From Bacteroidota bacterium (GTDB lineage: Bacteria; Bacteroidota; Bacteroidia; Flavobacteriales_F; PHOS-HE28), in NCBI GenBank assembly GCA_018266685.1, contig JAFDZY010000041.1, forward strand, positions 1 to 42,297: 42,297 nt of DNA, read 5' to 3'. This document shows, in pieces, positions 1-8,013 of this stretch; positions within the stretch are counted from its first letter, which is position 1; each line of letters begins with the position of its first letter. The notes beneath the pieces were generated by a model that made no database searches, was not told the DNA's origin, and saw only the letters and a program-made list of their open reading frames with translations. The position numbers and the translations under genes are program-made.

Positions 1-1307
1 TCATTCGCGCCGAACAGGTCGGATCGGCCACCGTGCTGTCGCGGATCGTGCAACTGGTGGCCCAGGCCCAGCGTTCGCGCGCTCCGATGCAACGCATGGC
101 CGACAAGGTCGCGTTCTGGTTCGTGCTCGCGGTGTTGGCCGCAGCGGCGATCACCTTCGTTGCATGGGGCGTGTTCGGGCCGGAACCCTCCTGGACGTAC
201 GCGGTGCTCAATGCGGTCTCGGTGCTGATCATCGCCTGTCCATGTGCACTGGGCCTGGCGACGCCGATGTCGGTGATGGTCGCGACTGGCCGCGCCGCGC
301 ATGCCGGCGTGTTGTTCCGCGATGCCGAGGCGATCGAGCGATCGGGTTCGATTGACACGCTGGTGGTCGACAAGACCGGCACGCTCACCGAAGGCAAGCC
401 TGCGTATCGCGAAACGATCGTCGCCGACGGCTTTGACGAAAACGATGCGATTGCCTGGGCCGCAAGCCTGGAGCAGGGCAGCGAACACCCACTGGCGGCA
501 GCGATTGTTGCCGAGGCGAAGCGGCGTTCATTGCAACTTTCGAAGGTCGATGCATTCGAATCGTTGACCGGACGCGGCGTACGCGGGCAGGTGGATGGCC
601 ATGCATTGGCCCTGGGCAACCAGGCGTTGATGGACGAGATCGGGTGTGGCGTGGCGTTATTGGCAAAAGATGCCGAACGCCTGCGTTCCGAAGGCGCGAC
701 GGTGATGTTCCTTGCGGTGGATGGAAGGCTGGCTGCGGGAATCGCCGTTGCCGATCCGATCAAGGCCAGCACGAAGCCTGCGCTTGACGCCTTGCGTGCC
801 GACGGCGTGCGCATCGTCATGGCGTCGGGAGATGCGCCGGCGACAGCGGAAGCCGTCGGTCGTACATTGGGCGTCGATGAAGTGCACGGCGGCGTCAATC
901 CTGCAGGCAAGGTCGCATTGATCGAACGATTGAAAACGGAAGGACGCCATGTCGCGATGGCCGGTGACGGCATCAACGACGCACCGGCGCTCGCGGCGGC
1001 CGATGTCGGTATCGCGATGGGCACCGGCACCGATGTCGCCATGTCGAGCGCGCAGGTCACGCTGGTCAAGGGTGATCTCGGCCGCATCGTCGAGGCTCGC
1101 GCCATTTCGCGCGAAACCGTCGCGAACATGCGGCAGAACCTCGGGTTCGCCTTCCTCTATAACGCGCTGGGCGTACCACTTGCGGCAGGCGTGCTGTATC
1201 CGGTGTTCGGGCTGCTGCTGAGTCCGATGATCGCTGCGCTGGCGATGAGCCTGAGTTCGGTTTCGGTGATCAGCAATGCCTTGAGGCTGGGGCGAAACCA
1301 CAAATAA
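1..1307 (+). CDS. Cu(I)-exporting P-type ATPase, 3' part (5' end outside window)
   Basis: This is the C-terminal half of a heavy-metal P1B ATPase in the inner membrane that pumps monovalent copper or silver out of the cytoplasm. The frame is open from base 3, so the start lies upstream of the window. Visible motifs in order are the transmembrane CPC motif ([11 protein letters not shown]), the phosphorylation loop DKTGT, the HP motif ([10 protein letters not shown]), the ATP-binding GDGINDAP hinge, and the late-helix residues YN and MSLSS that mark the P1B-1 (Cu/Ag) class. It aligns with about residues 364-815 of the second ATPase in this window (15270-17717) and is clearly similar but diverged, so it is a paralogue and not a recent copy. 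A strong hairpin follows the stop codon. The family assignment is firm; Cu versus Ag preference is not resolvable. Confidence 0.95.
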   Translation, partial: IRAEQVGSATVLSRIVQLVAQAQRSRAPMQRMADKVAFWFVLAVLAAAAITFVAWGVFGPEPSWTYAVLNAVSVLIIACPCALGLATPMSVMVATGRAAHAGVLFRDAEAIERSGSIDTLVVDKTGTLTEGKPAYRETIVADGFDENDAIAWAASLEQGSEHPLAAAIVAEAKRRSLQLSKVDAFESLTGRGVRGQVDGHALALGNQALMDEIGCGVALLAKDAERLRSEGATVMFLAVDGRLAAGIAVADPIKASTKPALDALRADGVRIVMASGDAPATAEAVGRTLGVDEVHGGVNPAGKVALIERLKTEGRHVAMAGDGINDAPALAAADVGIAMGTGTDVAMSSAQVTLVKGDLGRIVEARAISRETVANMRQNLGFAFLYNALGVPLAAGVLYPVFGLLLSPMIAALAMSLSSVSVISNALRLGRNHK

Positions 1308-1310
1308 AAT

Positions 1311-1362
1311 CCGGGGGTACCACGATCGGCCCAGGGAGGACGGCGATCGGGGATACCCCCGG
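1311..1362. terminator. Long imperfect palindrome between convergent genes, probable bidirectional terminator
   Basis: Arms CCGGGGGTA-CCA-CGATCG and CGATCG-GGGA-TACCCCCGG flank a 15-base loop: nine perfect outer pairs and six perfect inner pairs. It starts 3 bases after the ATPase stop and lies before the end of the convergent small gene at 1396. There is no clear T-run, so termination efficiency is uncertain. Confidence 0.5.
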
Positions 1363-1395
1363 CCCCAGAAAACGAGGGTAGAAAGTGGTTTGGAG

Positions 1396-1608
1396 CTAGA
1401 GCTGCAGGCGAGCCTGGCCCGGTGCAGGTGCCAGGCGGTTTTCCAGCTGCTCGTATCGCGTGTATTCCGCTAACAGGACAAAAACCAGCACCAGGCTGAA
1501 CATCAGGGCCCAGATACCGGATATGAGCCACCACATCCTGGAGGGTTCGACATCAGATGGATCAAGACCTGTTTTCGGCTTGGCATTCATCACGGCGATA
1601 TCGGTCAT
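1396..1608 (-). CDS. Small single-pass membrane protein (70 aa), translationally coupled to luxI
   Basis: I do not recognise this protein. Its ATG overlaps the luxI stop as ATGA, the usual sign of translational coupling, and the frame then runs 70 codons beyond luxI. The product has a short polar N-terminus, one strong transmembrane segment at about residues 25-47 (starting RMWWLISGIW) and a basic/polar C-terminal tail (YTRYEQLENRL). The frame also extends upstream inside luxI, but that part is only the shadow of luxI. Coupling to an autoinducer synthase suggests expression in step with signal production; any role in signal export, sensing or synthase localisation is inference. Confidence 0.62.
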   Translation of the reverse strand: MTDIAVMNAKPKTGLDPSDVEPSRMWWLISGIWALMFSLVLVFVLLAEYTRYEQLENRLAPAPGQARLQL

Positions 1609-2162
1609 TCGTCGATTTCGATCCAGCAGGCAACAGTCGGGTGACCCGCCACCAGCACCGGCGGACCAGCTCTGTGGGTGTGGAAACCGGTCTTCTGAAG
1701 CAACCTCTCCATGCCGATGGGAGACACGGTAATCAGTCGCTTGGCACCTTGGCGCCGGGCGTAATCTGCCGCGACATTCAATATTTCCAGGGCAAGCTTC
1801 GAAGGATGCTGCGAGCCGGCGCCGCCGCCCGGGCCGGGATCGCCAGTCGCGGCAAATCGCGAAAGTTCCCACACGTCGACGGAGGAGGGGGGATCCAGAC
1901 CGTTCAGGAGGTTCGGAAACACCTCTCCGAGCAGGTACGGGCGAGTCGTGGGCAGCAACCTTGCGCAACCGACCACTCTTTGGCTTTCGTTCCGTGCCAG
2001 GACATAGATGGTGTCCTGGCGATCGAACTGGTCAAGTTCCAGATCGTTCGTGAGCGCAAGTTCCCAGCCGAGCTTCCCGACAAAAATGTCCCGCCGGTAT
2101 TTACCCAGCTCCTGGAACACGTGGTCGGTCAGGGAGGCCGCATTTCCAAACAGTACATCCAT
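1605..2162 (-). CDS. luxI: Acyl-homoserine-lactone synthase (LuxI family)
   Basis: The product makes an N-acyl-homoserine lactone from S-adenosylmethionine and an acyl-ACP in the cytoplasm. The 185-residue length is normal for the family. Invariant residues are present: R24, F27 and W33 in the N-terminal YRRDIFVGKLGW stretch, D44 and D47 in LELDQFD, R68 in ARLLPT, and E99 and R102 in VWELSRF. I chose the ATG at 2162 over the one at 2180 because a GGGGGAAG Shine-Dalgarno sequence precedes it and because LuxI proteins begin close to this point. A lux-box-like dyad lies about 60 bases upstream. Neighbours are an RsaM-like gene upstream on the same strand and a small membrane-protein gene overlapping its stop. 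The acyl chain cannot be read from sequence. Confidence 0.93.
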   Translation of the reverse strand: MDVLFGNAASLTDHVFQELGKYRRDIFVGKLGWELALTNDLELDQFDRQDTIYVLARNESQRVVGCARLLPTTRPYLLGEVFPNLLNGLDPPSSVDVWELSRFAATGDPGPGGGAGSQHPSKLALEILNVAADYARRQGAKRLITVSPIGMERLLQKTGFHTHRAGPPVLVAGHPTVACWIEIDE

Positions 2163-2222
2163 GGTTTTTCTTCCCCCCATGTATTTCGAGGGAAGGCTCG
2201 CAGATGCCTGCTGCGGCGATAA

Positions 2223-2238
2223 CTGTCAGATTTGACAG
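2223..2238 (-). promoter_or_regulatory. lux-box-like operator upstream of luxI
   Basis: The 16-base dyad CTGTCAGATTTGACAG has the CT-N12-AG form of LuxR-type operators and differs at one base from a perfect palindrome. It lies in the rsaM-luxI gap, about 60 bases upstream of the luxI ATG, where a LuxR-family activator would act. Confidence 0.7.
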
Positions 2239-2319
2239 CGACTTGCCGGACGAACGGTCTGCCGGTGACTTGCCATGCAAGGGGCGACCCGGTACATGAT
2301 GGCGCTTGCCTACTTCGTC

Positions 2320-2751
2320 CTATTCGAGCCGATTGCTTATTTCGTGGGCCGTGGGCGCCTGGTGCATCGAGTAACGATTTTCGATCGCACCAAGTACCGT
2401 TTCCTGCCATTCGAAGCAATCGAGGACGGCCTCGAGCAAGACCGAAGTCTTCAGGTGGCCCGCTTCGATTCCGTCGTTGTCCAGAAGCATCACATTGGTC
2501 CTGAGCGAGTTCTGGCGCACCTGCATCGCTGGAACCCGCATCGGATCATAGATCCAGTCCCATCCCAGGGAAATCACCGGTGCGGAAATGCTGACCCATT
2601 CCGTATACCCCTCGATCGTGGAGACGCAGGCGCCTTCCATGACCGTCCTGTCGGGTGATTCTTCATCCAGACCGGACACGAAGTGCTGCAAACGTATGCC
2701 GTGGAAGTTCCTCAACTGGAGTTTCACATATCCATCATCATCAAGAATCAT
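2320..2751 (-). CDS. RsaM-like quorum-sensing modulator
   Basis: The 143-residue protein carries the Trp-rich core GYTEWVSISAPVISLGWDW, with W52, W64 and W66, that I associate with RsaM-type proteins (DUF4902). In Burkholderia and Pseudomonas these sit between luxI and luxR and damp AHL production; they have no obvious DNA-binding domain. It occupies the same position here, between luxI (same strand, downstream) and a divergent luxR. The ATG at 2751 is preferred because AGGGA lies six bases upstream; ATG 2757 would have no spacing. The divergent intergenic region holds a second lux-box-like site. Family membership is from recalled motif similarity and is moderately sure; the repressor role is inferred from relatives. 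Confidence 0.72.
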   Translation of the reverse strand: MILDDDGYVKLQLRNFHGIRLQHFVSGLDEESPDRTVMEGACVSTIEGYTEWVSISAPVISLGWDWIYDPMRVPAMQVRQNSLRTNVMLLDNDGIEAGHLKTSVLLEAVLDCFEWQETVLGAIENRYSMHQAPTAHEISNRLE

Positions 2752-2848
2752 CGTCATTCCCTGATCTTGCGCGCATGCGCAGTACAACCCGACTTCTTTC
2801 AGGTGTATCGTCTGGGCGTAACCTAACGCAGGCCGGAAAACGATCGTA

Positions 2849-2864
2849 CTGTCAGTTCAGACAG
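2849..2864. promoter_or_regulatory. lux-box-like operator between rsaM-like gene and luxR
   Basis: The dyad CTGTCAGTTCAGACAG (CT-N12-AG) closely matches the site upstream of luxI. It lies between the divergent rsaM-like gene (start 2751) and truncated luxR (start 2906) and could control either or both. Confidence 0.65.
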
Positions 2865-2905
2865 GCGATGTGAGTGGCGTGTTGTTCGCGTGACGATCGA
2901 CGGGA

Positions 2906-3295
2906 GTGACTTTGCGAGAGTGGAAGGAAGATCAGTTGCAAGCCCTGATTGGCGAAAGCAGCCAAGAGGAGTTGTTTGCGAAAATCACCTCCTTCGGACG
3001 CGAAGTCGGGTTCGAACACTGCGCCTACGGCGTGCGTGTTCCATTGCCGATATCGAATCCGAAAATCATCATGCTGAATAACTATCCGTTGTCGTGGCAA
3101 CAGGCGTATTCGGAGAAGGGGTATTTGCTGGCTGACCCCGCCGTCCGGCATGGCATGAGTTCGATTTCCCCGTATGTCTGGTCGGGGTTCGACAAAAAAA
3201 GCGACGACATTCCATTCTGGGGTACAGCCGAGGTACGAGTAAAAATAGGACATAGACTCCAAAAAACATATAACAAACAGCCTCTTACTGGATAA
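2906..3295 (+). pseudogene. luxR: LuxR-family AHL receptor, truncated in the ligand-binding domain
   Basis: The first ~105 residues match a LuxR autoinducer-binding domain: an N-terminal LREWKEDQLQALI, then LNNYPLSWQQAY, the DPAVRHG motif and a PYVWS/PFW stretch. A complete LuxR is about 235-250 residues with a C-terminal helix-turn-helix. Here homology stops just after FWGTAE, and a short unrelated tail runs to a stop at 3295. The following ~60 bases are AT-rich and unlike the rest of the window, so the 3' half was probably lost at a rearrangement or insertion junction. GTG 2906 is the only in-frame start before an upstream stop (TTG 2912 is possible). A truncated product might still bind signal or form inactive heterodimers, but it cannot bind DNA as normal LuxR does. 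Confidence 0.85.
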
Positions 3296-3299
3296 AATT
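3239..3299. other. AT-rich junction segment
   Basis: About 30% GC over roughly 60 bases, against about 60% around it. It begins where LuxR homology ends and stops before the convergent YkgJ-type gene. It probably marks a recombination or transposon boundary; I found no recognisable inverted repeat in it. Confidence 0.4.
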
Positions 3300-3318
3300 G
3301 TCTACGAGTACGAGTGCA

Positions 3319-3921
3319 TCAACGGAATCTCGGTTCTGATCCGAAGAACTGGCGGATGTCCAAGTGCTCGGTCCGGCCATCCTTCTCAACGGTTTGCTGA
3401 AATGCGGCTTGGACCATCGACAATTGTGCCAAGGGTAGTTGGATCATCCCCGAACGGCTGGGATCGCACCAGTAGGCCGTATTTGTCAGAGCCACATGCT
3501 GGCGACAGCTCATGGGGCGATCTTCATAGATCCCGCATCGTCCTTCCGTCAGGAATGGGCAAGGCGTGCCATGAAATTCTGCCTCTGGTGCCGGTTGGCG
3601 TAAGCGGGGATGCTGCGTCCGCTTCTCGATGAGTTCGGCCTCGATTGGATAGAGGTGAACGGAGTAGTGGCAGCACGCCGTGCAGCCCTGTTTGCAGGCG
3701 ACATAGGGTGCGATCGCTTCTGAGATGACTGCCAGTTCCTGGTGCAAGGCCCGAAGCTTTTTGATCGCACTTCCGGGTAGGCGAGCGATGCTGTCGGCAA
3801 CCTGGTTTTCCTTGTCCTGAATACTTTTCGGAACGCCTGCGACGAGCCGGTCGAAATTGGCCTGGGCGTTCGCTTGAGCGATGATCGGATCGGATTCTGG
3901 ATTGTCTGCGGTGTCGTGCAT
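3319..3921 (-). CDS. YkgJ-family cysteine-cluster protein
   Basis: The 200-residue protein has the signature of YkgJ (zinc/iron-chelating Cys cluster) proteins: C76-x3-C80-x2-C83-C84, then C121 (PCPFL), C129 (RCGIY) and C139 with ERPxxC-like EDRPMSC. Relatives probably bind a metal or Fe-S cluster, but a biochemical role is not established. A good Shine-Dalgarno (AGGAAAGG) precedes ATG 3921. It starts 13 bases after the stop of the HEPN-motif gene on the same strand, so the two are likely co-transcribed. Both lie downstream of a Tn3-family transposase and may be cargo of that element. Confidence 0.8.
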   Translation of the reverse strand: MHDTADNPESDPIIAQANAQANFDRLVAGVPKSIQDKENQVADSIARLPGSAIKKLRALHQELAVISEAIAPYVACKQGCTACCHYSVHLYPIEAELIEKRTQHPRLRQPAPEAEFHGTPCPFLTEGRCGIYEDRPMSCRQHVALTNTAYWCDPSRSGMIQLPLAQLSMVQAAFQQTVEKDGRTEHLDIRQFFGSEPRFR

Positions 3922-3934
3922 GGCTGGCCTTTCC

Positions 3935-4870
3935 TCAAAAATCGCTTCGAGCCATTGTCAGACGCTCGATTTCATGGGCAAAGGTCGAAACGGCCGCGCT
4001 GAGTGTGTGGATTTCCTCGACGGTCACCTCGACTGGAAATCCCTCTTTGGTGTGTCCACTGCGATGGACGATGTCGTGGCGTTTGTTTAGGGCGCTTTCA
4101 AAAGGCCTGAAGCTTGGCGCCTTGATGTCGAGGCCATATTTGAGCAGTGGCGCAACAACATCCCAGCGATGCCAGACGATGTTTTGCAAATAGGCCTTGA
4201 TATCGTTCTTGAGGTTCTTCTGCTTCTCGTAGATATTGCCCAAGGTGATGGTCTGCTCCCGAAAGACGGGCAGTTTGGTCACTATGTTCTGCACGACCTC
4301 CTGATCATGGTCCACCCAATAGACCATGGTTTCCCAAAGGAAGGATTCCAAGGCCGTGATGACCGAGGAATAGACCAGCTTGCGTGTCAATTCCTTGGCA
4401 TTCTCTGCGCCATCCAGAGTGAGCACCTGCTCGGACTGGGCCAGTCGTTGCACTAGTCGACGTAGCGGCTCGACGCTCAGGTCGACTTCGACACCGAACT
4501 CTTCATCGTAAAAATCGTCACGGCGAATCGGCGCCCAGGCATCACCATGGATGCCGTGGAGTTCCCCAACCACCTCGTCAATAACATCCGTGTCGACCAC
4601 ACCGGCAAAGCGGTCTGGCAACTCGTCAGCAGGATCAAAAGGACCGCCGTGAATGTACAGGTAGCCGCCTTCGCGTCCGTTGTAGGGGGTTTCTTCGGCC
4701 GGGTCGCAATAGCGTGCGAGGAACCACTCGCGCATGGCCGTGCGTTGGTCATCCGGATCGGCAGTGCGCAACCAGTCATCATCGACGTCGAACGGCGGCT
4801 CTAGAGTCGCGAACGCCTCGGCAGGCAGATTCGACAGTTCGCTGTCATCAATGTGGTCATTCCAGCCCAT
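3935..4870 (-). CDS. Protein with C-terminal HEPN-like domain (RxxxxH)
   Basis: I do not recognise the full 311-residue protein. The N-terminal ~135 residues are acidic and unassigned (with GREGGYLYIHGGPFDP at about 65-80). The C-terminal half is predicted helical and carries two features of HEPN domains: a helix ALESFLWETMVYWV (about 173-186) and the motif R264-H-D-I-V-H269, an R-x4-H as in HEPN ribonucleases. HEPN proteins often act as RNases in toxin-antitoxin or phage-defence modules, but many are non-catalytic. ATG 4870 is preferred over 4903 because AGGAAG lies at the right distance. It sits between tnpA (upstream, same strand) and the YkgJ-type gene (13 bases downstream). Confidence 0.65.
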   Translation of the reverse strand: MGWNDHIDDSELSNLPAEAFATLEPPFDVDDDWLRTADPDDQRTAMREWFLARYCDPAEETPYNGREGGYLYIHGGPFDPADELPDRFAGVVDTDVIDEVVGELHGIHGDAWAPIRRDDFYDEEFGVEVDLSVEPLRRLVQRLAQSEQVLTLDGAENAKELTRKLVYSSVITALESFLWETMVYWVDHDQEVVQNIVTKLPVFREQTITLGNIYEKQKNLKNDIKAYLQNIVWHRWDVVAPLLKYGLDIKAPSFRPFESALNKRHDIVHRSGHTKEGFPVEVTVEEIHTLSAAVSTFAHEIERLTMARSDF

Positions 4871-4930
4871 TCTTGCTTCCTGCCCGGGATTCAAACCAAT
4901 CACAATTAAAATACGAGACTAGCACCAGCA

Positions 4931-7888
4931 TCACTCCAGGTTGAGCTCCGAATCGACAGGGGCGGGCACCGCCTCGATGTCAATGATGTAATCGCCAAAG
5001 CGCTTGATGTGGGTGGTGACGTAAGGGCTGAGGACCGCCACGTCGTCGCGTGTGATCTTCCATCCCTCCCGCATCAATTTCTTGATGATTCTGGTTTGCT
5101 CGACCGCATTGGAAAACACCACGGCGTTGGCGACCAGATCGTTGTACTTGATCGCCTTTTCCTGTTCGAGTGGATCGTTTTCGCCGATGACGCCTTCGCC
5201 ACCGAAGAACAGGTATTTGGCAAAGCCGTTATACGACTCCACCTTGTTGGTTGAGGCGGTGATCTGTTCGCGCAGTTCCTGATCGGAGATGTATTGCAGC
5301 AGGAATAGTGTGCGAACCGCAGATCCAAGTGCCTTGAAGGCGTGGTACAGGCGGTTCTTGCGGCTATAGTTGCCGAGTTTGCGCAAGAGGGTGGAGGCCG
5401 CGATCTTGCCCGCCTTGATCGACAGCACCACTTGCATCAAATCCTTCCAGTGGCGTTCGATGATGTCCCAATCGACCGTTTCCCGGAACAGAGCATCGAT
5501 ATGCGCGTAGCGGGCGTCTTCATCGGGCCGGAAGAAACGGTAGTCGTGCCAGTTGCGGATTCGCGGCATGAGCTGGATGCCCAGCAGGTGTGCCAGTCCG
5601 AACACTGGCAATGACTGCCCCTGGGTATCCGCATGGACGCGATTGGGTTGAATGTCGGATGTGTTTTTCAGCAGGCCATCGATGATGTAGACCGCCTCCC
5701 AGACCCCGCAGGGAATGAAGTGGGAAAACAGGGCCACGTAAGTATCCGACACATGGTGGTAGGCAATGCCGCCGTAGCCACCATAACGAATGTGGTAGGA
5801 CGCCAGCAGGTTCTGATCGTAAAGATCGTACTTGGTGCCATCGGCTGCGGCGCTCTTTCCGTCCCCCCAGAACTTGGGCAGCTGCAAGCCGGCATAACTG
5901 TTGATGATGTCGCGGCAGGCTGCTGCCAGCTTGTCGGCATCGATGTGGCGCCGGTTGACGAATGACAGCATGTGGGCAGAGGCGGCTCCACGCAAATGGC
6001 GAGCAGCTTGCGCCGGCCCCAGATTGCAACCGTAGGTAAAGGTCGTCAGCACGTAACGCTGGTGTGGCTGATCGATCTTGGGATCGGAGCCCGAGAGGGG
6101 GCCGAAGTGCCGGGTCCAGTGCGTCCAGTGCGAGACATCGCACAGGATCTCGATCACGCTGCGCTCATGCATGCGCTCCAGGATGGCGGTTTCCAGGCTG
6201 CGCGCACTGCGGGTCATCTCCTTGGCGCGTGAGCGCTTCAAGACGGGCAGGCCTTGTTCGTCAATGGCAACCTGGCTGTTCTCCATGTAACCCTGATCCG
6301 TCAGCTCGCCGACGTGGGTCAGGCGCGCCTGCAACGCATCGACGAATTCCACGGCGGTGGCTGGCAGGTTCAACTGCTTGCAGTAGTCAGCCACACGAGG
6401 TTCGCATTCCTCCCATGGCAATAGATGCTCGCGGTAATCGGCGTAGGCGTCCGAGCCGCGCACCGCGATGTCACCCGACTTGAGTTCGTTGGCCAAGGCC
6501 GAAAACACGCACACTTCGAAGTGTCGGCGGTGGATACGCTCTTCGCCATTCTCGGCGCGATGGATGAGCGTGCTGCGCCACAACTGACTGGTGAAAGAGA
6601 GGTCTACGGATTGGTCGAGCCAGTCACCGCGTGCGCGCTCGTGCTCAAGAACCACCTGGATTGCATCCACCAGCGCGGTATCTTCCGTGGTGGTGACCAG
6701 ATCCAGCGACCGGACCATCTTCAAGATGGCAGCGCGATGCGAGCGATAGAACGCCCACAAGAGCGGCAAATAGTTGTCGCCGCTATAAGCATTGACCGCC
6801 GAGCAGTCGTCCTGGAGCACGCGCACACCGCCGCGCGAGATGACGAGCTGTCGAATTTCGCGACCGGCATCGGTATCACTGGTATGGGTGGCCAGTACCC
6901 GGATCACATCCGACATGGTAGCAACCAGCGCTTCGGCTTTGTCCCGGAACTGTTCGCGCAACCGCGCCAGTTCCTCTTTACCCCGGTTATGGATATTGGC
7001 CATACGCTTGATGAACATTTCGACCAAGTCGTCCCGGGCTTGCACCCGTGCCCGATGGATCAAGCAGAGTAATACCGCGTGGCGCTTCGCCGGCGTAAAG
7101 TCGCGCAGCTCGGCGGCGTCAAGGGCACGGGCTTCGGCGGCGAAATGTCGACGTTTGAGTTCTGGGATATCGGCCAGTGCGAGGCTGGTATCGACGAATT
7201 GATCCAGTTCATGGATGTGGCCCAGCAGATCGAGGAAATGGGTCAGTGAACCACGCTTGGGTAGGCGCTTGATCTGCTGAAGGGCACTCTTGTGGTGACC
7301 GAGCTCGACGACGAGCATGGCATCCAGGCGCTGTTTTTCGTCTTGGGCCAGGCGACCTGCGATCAGTTGAAAGTAGCGTCGGTTGACGAGCGCACGCACA
7401 CGGCGTGCCAATCGGTCGAGCGTCGAGAAAGAGGGCAGTTCGATCCGGTCACGGATCAATTGCTCGATCGCGACGTTGATCAGATCGGCTGGATTGTCCA
7501 TGGCCGCGGCCGCTTCCGCGATCGAGCGTGTCGCCAGATCCAAGCCATCTTGGGCAAAGTCGCGAACCCCGAGGTGCCGGCGTATCTGCGCGTGATAGCG
7601 ATAGAGCGTGCGCGGTTGGATGTCACCCAGTTTGACTTTGGCGCGTAGCTTCAATGCCCCGCGAATGTGCCGCACCACGGCAGGTGGAATCTCATCAATG
7701 GCGCAGAAGTAGCCCAGCCGTTGAAAGGTCTTGAGCAGCACCATCATGAGCAGCCGGTGTCCGGGCTGACGGGTGCGTTCGACAACGAATGCCAGTTCGG
7801 CTTCGGTGGGTGTATAGGTGCGGATGAGTTCGCGAACGACCGGGTTGCGTCGGAACTGGGGGTAGGCGGTACGTTCGATAGCCGCCAT
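4931..7888 (-). CDS. tnpA: Tn3-family transposase TnpA
   Basis: A complete 985-residue DDE transposase of the Tn3 family, which cuts and joins ~38-bp terminal repeats in replicative transposition. The length is normal (about 950-1020). The N-terminal DUF4158-like DNA-binding region begins FRRNPVVRELIRTYTPTEAE. The C-terminal catalytic domain keeps the triad D683 (AADGTKYDL), D754 (HADTQGQS) and E884 (NKVESYNGF), with the usual PVFGLAHLLG, MPRIRNW and FFGGEG motifs around it. No frameshift is visible, so it may be active. No resolvase gene or recognisable res site is adjacent, which is atypical. The ATG at 7888 has only a weak upstream GAGAGA. Confidence 0.95.
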   Translation of the reverse strand: MAAIERTAYPQFRRNPVVRELIRTYTPTEAELAFVVERTRQPGHRLLMMVLLKTFQRLGYFCAIDEIPPAVVRHIRGALKLRAKVKLGDIQPRTLYRYHAQIRRHLGVRDFAQDGLDLATRSIAEAAAAMDNPADLINVAIEQLIRDRIELPSFSTLDRLARRVRALVNRRYFQLIAGRLAQDEKQRLDAMLVVELGHHKSALQQIKRLPKRGSLTHFLDLLGHIHELDQFVDTSLALADIPELKRRHFAAEARALDAAELRDFTPAKRHAVLLCLIHRARVQARDDLVEMFIKRMANIHNRGKEELARLREQFRDKAEALVATMSDVIRVLATHTSDTDAGREIRQLVISRGGVRVLQDDCSAVNAYSGDNYLPLLWAFYRSHRAAILKMVRSLDLVTTTEDTALVDAIQVVLEHERARGDWLDQSVDLSFTSQLWRSTLIHRAENGEERIHRRHFEVCVFSALANELKSGDIAVRGSDAYADYREHLLPWEECEPRVADYCKQLNLPATAVEFVDALQARLTHVGELTDQGYMENSQVAIDEQGLPVLKRSRAKEMTRSARSLETAILERMHERSVIEILCDVSHWTHWTRHFGPLSGSDPKIDQPHQRYVLTTFTYGCNLGPAQAARHLRGAASAHMLSFVNRRHIDADKLAAACRDIINSYAGLQLPKFWGDGKSAAADGTKYDLYDQNLLASYHIRYGGYGGIAYHHVSDTYVALFSHFIPCGVWEAVYIIDGLLKNTSDIQPNRVHADTQGQSLPVFGLAHLLGIQLMPRIRNWHDYRFFRPDEDARYAHIDALFRETVDWDIIERHWKDLMQVVLSIKAGKIAASTLLRKLGNYSRKNRLYHAFKALGSAVRTLFLLQYISDQELREQITASTNKVESYNGFAKYLFFGGEGVIGENDPLEQEKAIKYNDLVANAVVFSNAVEQTRIIKKLMREGWKITRDDVAVLSPYVTTHIKRFGDYIIDIEAVPAPVDSELNLE

Positions 7889-8013
7889 GGGTCATCTCTC
7901 GCGACACTTGGTTACTGCATTCTTGTTAGCGATGTGGTCGTGGTGCCGGGTGGTCACGCCGTGCTCCTGCGAAAATGGCAGTGTGCCGCAGAGCTGCGGA
8001 ATGACAAGCCGTC

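Noticed and set aside
657..1301. Long minus-strand open frame (214 codons) opposite the first Cu-ATPase
   Set aside because: His/Arg-rich antisense shadow of a high-GC gene with no recognisable domain; the plus strand has clear ATPase motifs.
1557..2222. Plus-strand open frame of 221 codons opposite luxI
   Set aside because: The minus strand encodes invariant LuxI residues; the plus frame has no family features.
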